A stretch of DNA of 64,000 nt, from assembly GCF_913064665.1 (NCBI RefSeq), contig NZ_CAJYBT010000009.1, positions 46,610 through 110,609 on the forward strand, in the 5' to 3' direction. Origin of the DNA: an uncultured Thioclava sp. (lineage in GTDB: Bacteria > Pseudomonadota > Alphaproteobacteria > Rhodobacterales > Rhodobacteraceae). The position numbers were made by a program, and so were the translations under genes. This document shows positions 7,888 through 15,953 of the stretch, in pieces. The notes below the pieces were generated by a model that searched no databases, was not told where the DNA came from, and saw nothing but the letters and a program-made list of their open reading frames with translations. The first letter of the stretch is position 1. Each line of letters begins with the position of its first letter.

Positions 7888-9552
7888 CTAATTGCGATGC
7901 GCCAGACGGCTGCTTAGCAAATCGCCGGTTTCCGACAGGATCGGCGTGGCGACGGTCGCGAACGAGGTATTGACCTGCTTAAGCGCACGCAGCGTTTCCT
8001 GATGGATATTGCTGGTTTCAATGCTTTCGCCCGCGCCCTCATGCAGACGCATCAGATGCGCGCGCTGCAGGCGTTGTTCGAGCGCGCGGATGTCGTCTTT
8101 TTCCTCGACCAACTCGCGCGCCTCATCGGGGTTTTGCGTCATCATCACGCTAAGCGCAAGCTGCACATTGGCCAACACCCGGTCATGAAAATCGCAGATC
8201 TCTTTCCAGCCCTGCTCGGAAAAGCGCACCCCTTCGCTATCAAGACGGCGCGCCAGAGAGACCATGTTGCGCGAGATCATCTCGGCCGCGGCAGACAGGT
8301 TTGCGGCATTGCTCGACAACTCCATCGAGCGCGTGCTGGTCTCATCGCTCAGCGCGGCCTGGTTGAGCTTGGCAAGATACAGCTTCACCTCCATCAAGGT
8401 TTTGTTGGCGTGGTTTTCATCCGTCACCATGCGCGCGGCAAGCACGTCATCCCATTGCACAAACAGCGCCGGAACCGCGCGCAGCATCGCCTCGGCGGTC
8501 TCGCCCATATGCATCACCTCGCGCGCTGCACAGGTCAGCGCGCGCTCGGGGCTTGCAAGCGCTGCCGGGTCCAGCGCGCTGGTGGGGCCGATCCCCGCGC
8601 TCGGGTCCATACGCGGGGGCATCAGCGTGCCTGCCAGCCGCGTCACCACCCCGGTCAACGGCAGCGCCAACAGCGCCAGACCAATGTTGAACGCCAGATG
8701 CAAATTGATGATCTGCTGCGCCGGGCTATGGCCCAGCCAGTCAAGCGGCAAGGACAGCCTGCTGATCAGCGCCAATAACATCACCGCCCCGCCGCCGCGC
8801 AACACGAAATTCGCAACGATCATGCGGCGCGGCTCAATCGGGGCGGTCAAGGTCAGCATGAAAGCGATGAACGTGCCGCCCATATTGGCCCCCAGAACCA
8901 TCGCCACCGCCGCTTCGGGGGGCAACAGGCCTTGCGACACCAGCGTCACGAACAGCAACACTGCCGCCACGCTGGAATGCACGACCCAAGCAAACACCGC
9001 GCCAATAACAAAGGCCGTCACCGTATCGCGCGCCAGATAGGCCATCACATTCGCCGCCCCCTGACTGTCCACCAGCGGCGTCGTGGCCTCGCGGATCATC
9101 GCCAACGAGACAAAGATCAAAGCCAGCCCGATCAGGATACGCCCGGTCTGGCGGATGCGGCGCTGATGGCCGCGCAGGAACATCGCAACCCCAACCAGCA
9201 ACAGCAGCGGCAGCAAGAAGGTTTGGCGTAACAACAAGAGCTGCGCCACGATCGCCGATCCCACATCCGCACCCAGCAAGATCGCCAATCCCACCGCCAC
9301 CGCAATCGTGCCGCGCGCAACGAAATTGGACACAAGAAGCGCCACCGCCGTCGAGCTTTGCAGCAAGATCGCCGTGCTCATCCCCGAGGCTGCTGCCAGC
9401 ACCCGACTGCCCGCTGACCAGCGCAGCCAGCGACGCAATTGCAACGAGAACGCGCGCTCGACCCCGGTGCGCACCAGACGCACCGACCAGATCAACAGTG
9501 CTGCCGCCCCCGCGATATGCAGGAAAAACATCGGGATATTAGGGTGGTCCAA
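7888..9552 (-). CDS. Na/Pi cotransporter family protein with PhoU-like domain
   Basis: 554-residue inner-membrane protein. The N-terminal two thirds hold about eight or nine hydrophobic segments with the two inverted Na/Pi-cotransporter repeats (SAILLQSSTAVALL-type near residue 65 as TAILLQSSTAV, and a second HSSVAAVLLFV near 190). The last 200 residues are soluble and helical, PhoU-like (MHMGETAEAMLRA and later heptads). It would couple phosphate transport to sodium; several bacterial members are thought to export phosphate. Start: TTG at 9552 has GAGAGG 9 bases upstream, while the first ATG (9531) has no ribosome site; the TTG start keeps the typical MFFLHIAG lead. It borders the phosphorus cluster, though no clear Pho box was found before it. 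Confidence 0.85.
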   Translation of the reverse strand: MDHPNIPMFFLHIAGAAALLIWSVRLVRTGVERAFSLQLRRWLRWSAGSRVLAAASGMSTAILLQSSTAVALLVSNFVARGTIAVAVGLAILLGADVGSAIVAQLLLLRQTFLLPLLLLVGVAMFLRGHQRRIRQTGRILIGLALIFVSLAMIREATTPLVDSQGAANVMAYLARDTVTAFVIGAVFAWVVHSSVAAVLLFVTLVSQGLLPPEAAVAMVLGANMGGTFIAFMLTLTAPIEPRRMIVANFVLRGGGAVMLLALISRLSLPLDWLGHSPAQQIINLHLAFNIGLALLALPLTGVVTRLAGTLMPPRMDPSAGIGPTSALDPAALASPERALTCAAREVMHMGETAEAMLRAVPALFVQWDDVLAARMVTDENHANKTLMEVKLYLAKLNQAALSDETSTRSMELSSNAANLSAAAEMISRNMVSLARRLDSEGVRFSEQGWKEICDFHDRVLANVQLALSVMMTQNPDEARELVEEKDDIRALEQRLQRAHLMRLHEGAGESIETSNIHQETLRALKQVNTSFATVATPILSETGDLLSSRLAHRN

Positions 9553-9604
9553 ATTGCGTCCTCTCTGCCCCCTCTTGTGATCGGGGCTTCACATTACATA
9601 GCGC

Positions 9605-10042
9605 TCAACGCGGCAAAACCAGCATCCCGCCCGCCGTCTCGAACACCGCGCGCGTCTCTTGAGGGGGCGCGGCCTCGGTCACCAGACGGTCGATCTTGCT
9701 AACCGGGCATACCGAAAATGACGCGAGGGCCGCAAATTTCCAGCTGTCAGCCAAGACCATCACGCGATTGGATTGCTCAATCATCGCGCGTGCGATCTGC
9801 GCCTCTTCGAGAGTGTAATCCATCGCCCCGCTGCGCGCGTCAAGCGTGCCCACCGTGAGAACCGCGTGATCGGCCCGAAAGGCGCGGATCTGAGTCAGCC
9901 CTTCGTGCCCACAGTCTAGCTGTTATCGGCGCTGAATTTGCCCCCCATCAGAAACGCCCGGCTGCCAGTATGGGCGCGGGCAATCGCCTCGACAAAGATC
10001 AGCGTCGTCAAACCGGTATCGATGAACAAGGCTTTGATGTCG
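9605..10042 (-). pseudogene. DeoR/GlpR-family regulator, broken remnant
   Basis: Two fragments of one DeoR-family sensor domain in different frames. The upstream piece (about 10042-9919) reads ALFIDTGLTTLIFVEAIARA and AFLMGGKFSADNS, then a TAG stop; the downstream piece resumes in another frame with LTQIRAFRADHAVLTVGTLDARSG and continues to DSWKFAALASF and KIDRLVTEAAPP, the normal DeoR C-terminus. So there is a stop plus a single-base-type frameshift near 9898-9918. The helix-turn-helix N-terminus is missing altogether; before residue ALFID the frame has no recognisable regulator sequence. Not functional. Confidence 0.75.
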
Positions 10043-10113
10043 CCATTCTCGGTGCGGGCGTGGTGGGCAGGGCGATGGCGCGCCGCTTGACGCAGGAAGG
10101 CGCGCGCGCCTTG
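10033..10113 (+). pseudogene. FAD-dependent oxidoreductase N-terminus, remnant
   Basis: About 27 codons reading FDVAILGAGVVGRAMARRLTQ EGARAL, the GxGxxG dinucleotide-binding start typical of NAD(P)/FAD-dependent oxidoreductases of the glycerol-3-phosphate dehydrogenase/hydroxyglutarate oxidase kind. It runs opposite to, and abuts, the DeoR fragment; after it the frame is unrelated. DeoR regulators commonly sit next to such oxidases, so both scraps look like the edges of a deleted divergent gene pair. Confidence 0.55.
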
Positions 10114-10201
10114 GCGCCTCAGCCGCCGAGCATGACGATGCAACTGACCCTCAACACTCACCGAGGCGCTGGCCGATCCTGGGCGCAACTTCCTTAACGA
10201 A

Positions 10202-10219
10202 ACTTAACAGAACTGTCAC
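10202..10219 (+). promoter_or_regulatory. Pho-box-like operator before the ABC importer operon
   Basis: ACTTAAC-AGAA-CTGTCAC, two 7-mers with starts 11 bases apart, the spacing of PhoB sites; the second half is a perfect CTGTCAC. Lies 76 bases before the binding-protein gene. The core TAACAGA-C-GTCACA recurs before phnC. Confidence 0.65.
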
Positions 10220-10295
10220 ACGAACCCGTTAGGGAGCCGTGAAAAGGGCAGCACACACCCTTTCGAACGCAACCCGACCTATCTGGAGATAGCTG

Positions 10296-11267
10296 ATGTC
10301 CCGTTTCCTTCTGGCCGCCGTCATTGCCGTGGCCTTGCCCTCGCTTGCCGGTGCCGAGACCCTGACGCTCTATACCTCGCAGCCCAATGCGGATGCGCAA
10401 CAAACCGTTGATGCGTTCTCCGCAGCAAACCCCGGCATTGATGTCGAATGGGTGCGCGATGGCACGACCAAGCTGATGGCCCGCGTCGCCGCCGAGTTGG
10501 AGGCAGGCCAGCCGCAGGCCGATGTCTTGCTGATCGCAGACACGGTAACGCTGGAGGGCATGGCGCAGGCGGGGCAGCTTGCGGCTTATGCTTCGCCCGA
10601 AGAAACCGCTTACGACCCGGCGCTTTACAGCGCGGATGGCTATTACCACTCGACCAAGCTGATCACGACCGGGATCGTCTACAATACGGGCGCGCCAAGC
10701 GTGCCGACCTCTTGGGCTGATCTTGCCAAGCCGGAAATGGCCAATCTCGTGGCCATGCCCTCGCCGCTATATTCCGGGGCCGCGCTGATCCATCTGGCAA
10801 CCCTGACCAACACCAAAGGTCTGGGTTGGGAATATTATGAGGCGCTGGCGGCGAACAAGACGCGCGCCGAGGGCGGCAATGGCGGTACGTTCAAGGCCGT
10901 GGCCTCGGGCGAAAAGCCCTACGGTGTCCTCGTCGATTTCTTGGCGCTGCGCGCGAAGGCCCAAGGCTCGCCGGTCGATTTCGTCTTTCCCAAAGAAGGC
11001 GTTTCCTACGTCACCGAGCCGGTGGCAATCATGGCTGGCACCAAGCACATGGATGCCGCGCAGAAATTCGTCGACTTCCTGCTAAGTAAAGACGGCCAGA
11101 AACTGGTGGCCAATATGGGCTACATCCCCGCGCGCAACGGTGTGGCAAGCCCCGAAGGCTTCCCCGCGCGCAAGGATATCAAGCTGATGGATTTCGACCC
11201 CGCCAAGGCGCTGGCCGATAGCGATGCCAACAAGGCGCGGTTCGCAAAGATCTTCGGCGTCCAATGA
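10296..11267 (+). CDS. ABC transporter periplasmic binding protein (Fbp/2-aminoethylphosphonate type)
   Basis: 323 residues with an N-terminal signal peptide (MSRFLLAAVIAVALPSLAGA, cleavage after AGA). Class of the extracellular solute-binding proteins for ferric iron, thiamine, putrescine and 2-aminoethylphosphonate: LTLYTSQPNADAQQTVDAF start, WADLAKPEM, SPLYSGAA, and the C-terminal AQKFVDFLLSKDGQK. I see no tandem-Tyr iron site where FbpA proteins carry it, and a Pho-box-like sequence lies upstream, so an organophosphorus ligand is more likely than iron. Ribosome site GGAGATAG. The stop overlaps the permease start by 4 bases. Ligand unproven. Confidence 0.85.
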   Translation: MSRFLLAAVIAVALPSLAGAETLTLYTSQPNADAQQTVDAFSAANPGIDVEWVRDGTTKLMARVAAELEAGQPQADVLLIADTVTLEGMAQAGQLAAYASPEETAYDPALYSADGYYHSTKLITTGIVYNTGAPSVPTSWADLAKPEMANLVAMPSPLYSGAALIHLATLTNTKGLGWEYYEALAANKTRAEGGNGGTFKAVASGEKPYGVLVDFLALRAKAQGSPVDFVFPKEGVSYVTEPVAIMAGTKHMDAAQKFVDFLLSKDGQKLVANMGYIPARNGVASPEGFPARKDIKLMDFDPAKALADSDANKARFAKIFGVQ

Positions 11268-12970
11268 GCAAAGCCACGACTGCAAGCGGTGGCAGCCGGT
11301 CCCTGGACCGGCTGTTGCCTTTGTTGCTGCTGCCCGTCGCACTGATCGCGCTCGGGCCGGTTCTGCGACTGCTGCTGGAGGGGATCGGCTTTGGCGACGG
11401 GCTGACCACGGACCACCTCACAAGCGTGCTTGCGCGCCCCTCCACCGCCACCGCGCTGCGCCATTCGCTGATCACAGCGGGCGGCGGCACGCTTCTTTCG
11501 GTGCTGATCGGGGCGGGCTTTGCGTTTCTGGTGGCGCTGACCGATATACGCGGCAAGGGGGCGCTGGTGTTCTGCCTGATGATCCCGATGATGATCCCGC
11601 CCCAGATTACCGCGCTGGCATGGATGCAGATGGCCGGGCCGTCCTCGACGATCCTGAAGATGCTGGGCCTTGCGCCACCCTTGGGCAGCCCGCAGCCGCT
11701 GCATTCTGCAGGCGGCATCATCTTGCTGCTGGGGATTCAGCATGCCTCGCTGGTGTTCCTGACCTTGCGCGCGGGGCTGCGCATGATCCCCGCCGAGCTG
11801 GTTGAGGCGGCGCGCATGTCGGGCGCGGGGCCGGTGCGGGTCTGGGCGCAGACGGTGTTGCCGCTGTCGATGCCATCGCTGATCGCGGGTGGCGCGATGG
11901 CCTTTGTCACCGCCTTGGGCAATTTCGGCATTCCCGCGATGCTGGGCATTCCGGCGGGCTACGCAACGCTGCCGACCCTGATCTATCAACGCCTTGTCGG
12001 CATGGGGCCCTCGGTTCTGTCCGAAGTCGCTGTGCTGTCGCTGCTGATCGGCGCGGTGGCGATCCTTGGTGTTTTGCTAAGCCGTCTCGTGCTGAAGCGT
12101 CAGGGCTTCGGGCTGGTCGGCCTGTCTGGCGCGCCGCTTGCGCTGTCGCTTGGGCGGGCGCGATTGCCGGTCGAGATCGCGATGTGGGTCTTTATCTTTG
12201 CGATCCTCGCGCTGCCGCTGCTTGCGCTTTTGGCGACCTCGCTGATCCCGGCCTATGGCGTGCCCCTGACCTTCCACACTGCCACGCTCAAAGCGTGGAT
12301 CGAGGTCCTGTTCGTGCAGCCCGTCACCCGGCGCGCCTATGCCAACTCCCTGTTTCTCGCGATCACGGCGGCGGCGATCCTGCTGGCGATCTGCCTGCCC
12401 CTCGCCTGGCTGATGGAGCGCCGCGCCAATCGGTTCAGCCAGATTCTCGATGCGCTGATCGACCTGCCCTACGCGCTTCCCGGCGTCGTACTGTCGATTG
12501 CCTGCATTCTGACCTTCATCAACCTGCCCTTCACCGATCTGACGCTTTACGGCACGATCTGGATCATCTTGATGGCCTATCTCGCGCGGTTCTTCGTCGT
12601 CATGTTGCGCCCGATCCAAGCCAGCATCGCCCAGCTTGATCCCGCGATGGAAGAGGCCGCGGCTAGCGTTGGTGCGCATCTGGGGCGGCGGTTGCGCGAC
12701 ATCGTCCTGCCACTTGCCGCGCCCTCGGCAGCGGCTGGCGCGATCCTTGTGTTCTTGACGGCGGTGAACGAACTGACCGTTTCGGCACTGCTGTGGTCAT
12801 CAGGGACCGAAACGCTGGGCGTGGTCATCTACAATCTCGAAGACAGCGGCGAGACGGTCATGGCCTCGGCTCTGGCGATGTCGATCGTCTGTCTGATCAT
12901 TGCGCTCATGGGGCTGGTGCAAGCCGGGGCGCGCCGTTTTCCGAAAGGGGTCATCCCATGGCAGAGCTGA
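11264..12970 (+). CDS. ABC transporter permease, fused two-domain (FbpB-like)
   Basis: 568-residue inner-membrane protein with about twelve hydrophobic segments and two binding-protein-dependent transport domains in tandem. Each half carries an EAA loop: ELVEAARMSGAGPVRVWAQTV near residue 180 and MEEAAASVGAHLGRRLRDIV near 465, the contact sites for the ATPase. Fused permeases of this length are the rule in FbpB/AfuB-type importers and in related 2-aminoethylphosphonate systems. It overlaps the binding-protein gene by 4 bases and the ATPase by 13 bases, indicating one operon. Confidence 0.9.
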   Translation: MSKATTASGGSRSLDRLLPLLLLPVALIALGPVLRLLLEGIGFGDGLTTDHLTSVLARPSTATALRHSLITAGGGTLLSVLIGAGFAFLVALTDIRGKGALVFCLMIPMMIPPQITALAWMQMAGPSSTILKMLGLAPPLGSPQPLHSAGGIILLLGIQHASLVFLTLRAGLRMIPAELVEAARMSGAGPVRVWAQTVLPLSMPSLIAGGAMAFVTALGNFGIPAMLGIPAGYATLPTLIYQRLVGMGPSVLSEVAVLSLLIGAVAILGVLLSRLVLKRQGFGLVGLSGAPLALSLGRARLPVEIAMWVFIFAILALPLLALLATSLIPAYGVPLTFHTATLKAWIEVLFVQPVTRRAYANSLFLAITAAAILLAICLPLAWLMERRANRFSQILDALIDLPYALPGVVLSIACILTFINLPFTDLTLYGTIWIILMAYLARFFVVMLRPIQASIAQLDPAMEEAAASVGAHLGRRLRDIVLPLAAPSAAAGAILVFLTAVNELTVSALLWSSGTETLGVVIYNLEDSGETVMASALAMSIVCLIIALMGLVQAGARRFPKGVIPWQS

Positions 12971-14034
12971 CATTTTCCAACCTATCCAAGACGTTTGGCG
13001 GCGCGCCTGCGCTGGATGCGATCAATGCGCAGATCGCCTCGGGCGAGTTCGTGGCGCTGCTTGGCCCTTCGGGATGCGGCAAGACCACCCTGCTGCGCCT
13101 GACCGCCGGGTTTGAACATCCCAGCGCCGGCGAGATCCGGGTCGGGGGCGAAACGGTCGCCGGTGCCGGGCGCTTCGTGTCGCCCGAGGATCGCGAGATC
13201 GGGATCGTGTTTCAATCCTACGCGCTGTGGCCGCATAAATCGGTGTTCGACAATGTCGCCTACCCGCTTGAGGTGCGCCGCATTTCCCGCGCAGCACGTC
13301 GGGCCCGCGTGGCCGATGCGCTGGCCCTCACCGGGCTTGGGGCGTTTGCCGACCGGATGCCGTCGCAATTGTCGGGCGGGCAGCGGCAACGGGTCGCACT
13401 GGCGCGCTGCCTTGTGTTCGAACCGCGCGCGGTCCTGCTGGATGAGCCGCTCGCCAATCTCGATCTGGCGCTGCGGGCCTCGATGCAGGACGTGTTCAGA
13501 CTGTTTCACCGCCGCACGGGCGCGACCATGCTTTATGTCACCCATGATCAGGGCGAGGCGCTGGCGCTGGCCGATCGGGTGGCGGTGATGAATGCCGGAA
13601 AAATCCGCCAATTCGCGGCGCCCGAGACTCTGTATCGCGAGCCCGCCGATTGCTTTGTGGCGGGGTTTGTCGGCGCTGGCGCGGTGGTCTCGGCCCGCAT
13701 AACCGGACGGGCCGAGCGCGCGGGCCTTGTGTTGAATGTGCTGGGTCAGGATGTCGTGTCGCGCAGCGCCGCCCCCGAGCCGAGCCATGTCAGCATCCGC
13801 CCCGAGTCGATCACATTGGCCGATGACGCCCCGCTGCGCGCCCGCGTGACCAGCTGCACCTATCTGGGGGGCCGTTTTCGGCTGGAGATGGATGCGGCAG
13901 GCGAGACGCTGGTGGCCTTCTGCGCCCAGCGCGCCGCGATTGGCGAAACGGTCGGCGTCAGCCTGCACGATCTCTGGGCGTTTCGTGATCCCGACGGCGA
14001 CGTCGTTTTGCAAAAGGCGCTGGCCGATGCGTGA
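12958..14034 (+). CDS. ABC transporter ATPase (FbpC/PotA-like)
   Basis: 358 residues. Walker A GPSGCGKTTLLR near residue 37, Q-loop VFQSYALWPH, signature LSGGQRQRVALAR, Walker B AVLLDEPLANLD, and switch His in YVTHDQGEAL. A C-terminal TOBE-type domain (about residues 280-350, HVSIRPESITL) is present, as in importers of this class. Start at 12958 (MAELTFSNLSK) overlaps the permease stop; the longer in-frame ORF upstream is permease sequence read in the wrong frame. Powers the importer encoded by the two preceding genes. Confidence 0.93.
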   Translation: MAELTFSNLSKTFGGAPALDAINAQIASGEFVALLGPSGCGKTTLLRLTAGFEHPSAGEIRVGGETVAGAGRFVSPEDREIGIVFQSYALWPHKSVFDNVAYPLEVRRISRAARRARVADALALTGLGAFADRMPSQLSGGQRQRVALARCLVFEPRAVLLDEPLANLDLALRASMQDVFRLFHRRTGATMLYVTHDQGEALALADRVAVMNAGKIRQFAAPETLYREPADCFVAGFVGAGAVVSARITGRAERAGLVLNVLGQDVVSRSAAPEPSHVSIRPESITLADDAPLRARVTSCTYLGGRFRLEMDAAGETLVAFCAQRAAIGETVGVSLHDLWAFRDPDGDVVLQKALADA

Positions 14035-15112
14035 TCAGGTCTCAACAACCACCGCTTGGGTCGAGGTCCTCTCGGGGCTTGGCGAAAAAGGCCCCGCCTG
14101 CATCCGGCTCTGGACCGGGCGCGAGATTTGGGTTCTCGATGTCGGTGTCGGACCCGAGGCGACCTCACCATTCCATCCCGAATGGCTGGACGGGGCCGAC
14201 CGTGTCTTCATCTCTCACGACCACATCGATCACATCGGCGGGGCCGCGCATGCGATTGCTGCGGGTCTGCCGATCCATTGCACTGCGCAAACCGCGCGCG
14301 CCCTGCCGCCGGGGGCCGATCTGGTGCTCGTGCCCGAGACGGGGCAGACGCGGGTTGCTGGCGTAACGGTCACGACCGGGCGCAATGGTCACGCTTTGGG
14401 CGGGGTCTGGTTTCATTTCGATCTGGGCGACGGGCTGTTCTTTTCCGGCGATTGGTCGCAGGAAAGCACTTGGTTTGCCTTTGACCCGCCGCCCCCTGCC
14501 GCAACCGCGCTGATTGACGCCTCTTATCAACTCGATGATGTTCCCCAGACCGCCCGTCGCACCGCGCTGGACGAGATGCTGGCGCAAACTGACGCGCAGC
14601 AATTCCTGTTCCCTGTGCCGCCATCGGGGCGCGCAGGCGAATTGGCGCTGCACTTGATGCGCCACGGCGACGTCTCTTTCGATGACACCTGCCGCGAAGC
14701 GATTGAGGATGGGATTCAAAGCGGCAGCCTGTCCCCGCAATCCGCCGCGCTCGCGCCGCTTTTGACCCGTGGCTTTGACAAATCGGCGCAGTTTCTGCTT
14801 TGCGACACGCCCAATGCCGATGGTGGCATGGCGCAGAAAATCGTACGCGACTGGCATGAGGCAGGTCGGCTTGGTCAGGATGCGATCGTCGTTTTCACCG
14901 GGCATATGACGGCGCATGCACGCGCGATTGCAGCACAGGGCGGGCGGTTCTTGCGATGGAATGTGCACCCTCCGCTTTCGGACCAGATCGACATGATCCG
15001 CCACCTTGGCGCGCGCCGCGCAGCCCCGTTATTCTGCGCCCAGCCCGAGCAATACCTGCTTGAGCCACGCTTCCCGGCCGAAATCCTGCTCAATGAAAGA
15101 TGCCTGCTATGA
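14027..15112 (+). CDS. Metallo-beta-lactamase-fold hydrolase of the importer operon
   Basis: 361 residues starting inside the ATPase stop region (8-base overlap). The metal motif is ISHDHIDHIGG near residue 65 (HxHxDH), followed by NGHALGG and GDGLFFSGDWSQ, the later metal ligands of the fold. The C-terminal half is longer than in small hydrolases and ends with FTGHMTAHARAI and WNVHPPLSDQID, reminiscent of the C-terminal part of beta-CASP/KH-like members, though I do not assign it. No signal peptide, so it is cytosolic and would act on the imported compound. Given the Pho box and the phosphatase that follows, a phosphodiester or phosphonate ester is a reasonable guess; the substrate is not known. 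Confidence 0.75.
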   Translation: MRDQVSTTTAWVEVLSGLGEKGPACIRLWTGREIWVLDVGVGPEATSPFHPEWLDGADRVFISHDHIDHIGGAAHAIAAGLPIHCTAQTARALPPGADLVLVPETGQTRVAGVTVTTGRNGHALGGVWFHFDLGDGLFFSGDWSQESTWFAFDPPPPAATALIDASYQLDDVPQTARRTALDEMLAQTDAQQFLFPVPPSGRAGELALHLMRHGDVSFDDTCREAIEDGIQSGSLSPQSAALAPLLTRGFDKSAQFLLCDTPNADGGMAQKIVRDWHEAGRLGQDAIVVFTGHMTAHARAIAAQGGRFLRWNVHPPLSDQIDMIRHLGARRAAPLFCAQPEQYLLEPRFPAEILLNERCLL

Positions 15113-15693
15113 CCCTGCCAGACCTGCCCTTCGTCGTGATCCGTCACGGTGAGACCAATGCAAACCGCGAGGGATGGATCGCAGGTCGGATCGAGGCGCA
15201 GCTGACACAGGCGGGGCAGCGCGCCGCGCATTCCTTGTCAGACCGGGAGTGGCCCGAGGAAATCGTCCTGTTCGTCAGCCCGCAGCAACGCGCCCAACTG
15301 ACCGCGCAACTGGCGTTTCCACAACGTCCGTTGATCACGCTGGACGGGCTGCGCGAACGCGATTGGGGCGTCTTCGAGGGGCGCCCCCTTGCCGAGGCAC
15401 CACCGCGAGAGGCCACTCCCGACAAGGGTGAGCCCTGGGCTGACATGATCGCACGTGTCGCGGCCGCGATCACGCAGGCGCAAGCTGAGGCGGCAGGCGC
15501 CCTGCCCGTTCTGGTCGCGCATTCCGGCGTCATTCGTGCCGCGCGTCATCTGACCTGCGGCTCCGCGCACGGCCCTACCCCCGCCAATACCACACCATAT
15601 CTGTTCACCCCGCTCACGGGCGACTGGCGCGAAACCGAATTGACGACACAGGACGCAATATTTCAAACGCAAACCTGCAAAGTCGGCGGGTGA
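15109..15693 (+). CDS. Histidine phosphatase family protein
   Basis: 194 residues in the phosphoglycerate-mutase-like fold: catalytic RHGETNANREGW near residue 12, LRERDWGVFEGRPL with the catalytic acid region, and VLVAHSGVIRA with the second His. No signal peptide. Start chosen at 15109 in the ATGA overlap with the preceding gene; 15100 is an alternative. As the last gene of the five-gene operon it could release phosphate from the product of the metallo-hydrolase. The C-terminus ends about 40 residues beyond the second His (NTTPYLFTPLTG). Substrate unknown. Confidence 0.85.
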   Translation: MTLPDLPFVVIRHGETNANREGWIAGRIEAQLTQAGQRAAHSLSDREWPEEIVLFVSPQQRAQLTAQLAFPQRPLITLDGLRERDWGVFEGRPLAEAPPREATPDKGEPWADMIARVAAAITQAQAEAAGALPVLVAHSGVIRAARHLTCGSAHGPTPANTTPYLFTPLTGDWRETELTTQDAIFQTQTCKVGG

Positions 15694-15861
15694 GGCCACC
15701 AAAGATGCGGCTGCGAAACCCGGGAGGCGAAGGGAAATGTCCCGCGGGTAACGGCATCTCTACAGAGCCTGCGCCATTTCAATCACCAAATACTCACTTG
15801 ATGAACGCATCTTTGTGAGCAGGCAGCCGCCTCACCCAGCCGTGAGGCCTTGTGATGAAAG

Positions 15862-15879
15862 GCGTCACGGAACTGTCAA
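15862..15879 (+). promoter_or_regulatory. Pho-box-like operator before the secreted phosphoesterase
   Basis: GCGTCAC-GGAA-CTGTCAA, two 7-mers with starts 11 bases apart, 74 bases before the ATG at 15954. Its position shows that the longer in-frame ORF start at 15852 is not the true start. The surrounding 15694-15953 gap holds nothing else except an inverted repeat CAAAGATGCG / CGCATCTTTG (15700-15709 and 15806-15815). Confidence 0.65.
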
Positions 15880-15953
15880 ATCCCTCCCCTAGCGAACGGT
15901 CATGCCCGAAGTCGCCATTCAAGCGGCAGGCTGCCAAATATGAGGGAAAGTCC

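Noticed and set aside
10296..14034. Ferric-iron importer annotation for the ABC operon
   Set aside because: Family class includes iron transporters, but the iron-binding tandem tyrosines are not evident, hydrolases and a phosphatase are co-transcribed, and the promoter has a Pho-type site.
15852..15953. 34-residue N-terminal extension of the secreted phosphoesterase
   Set aside because: It would hide the signal peptide and includes the Pho-box-like operator.
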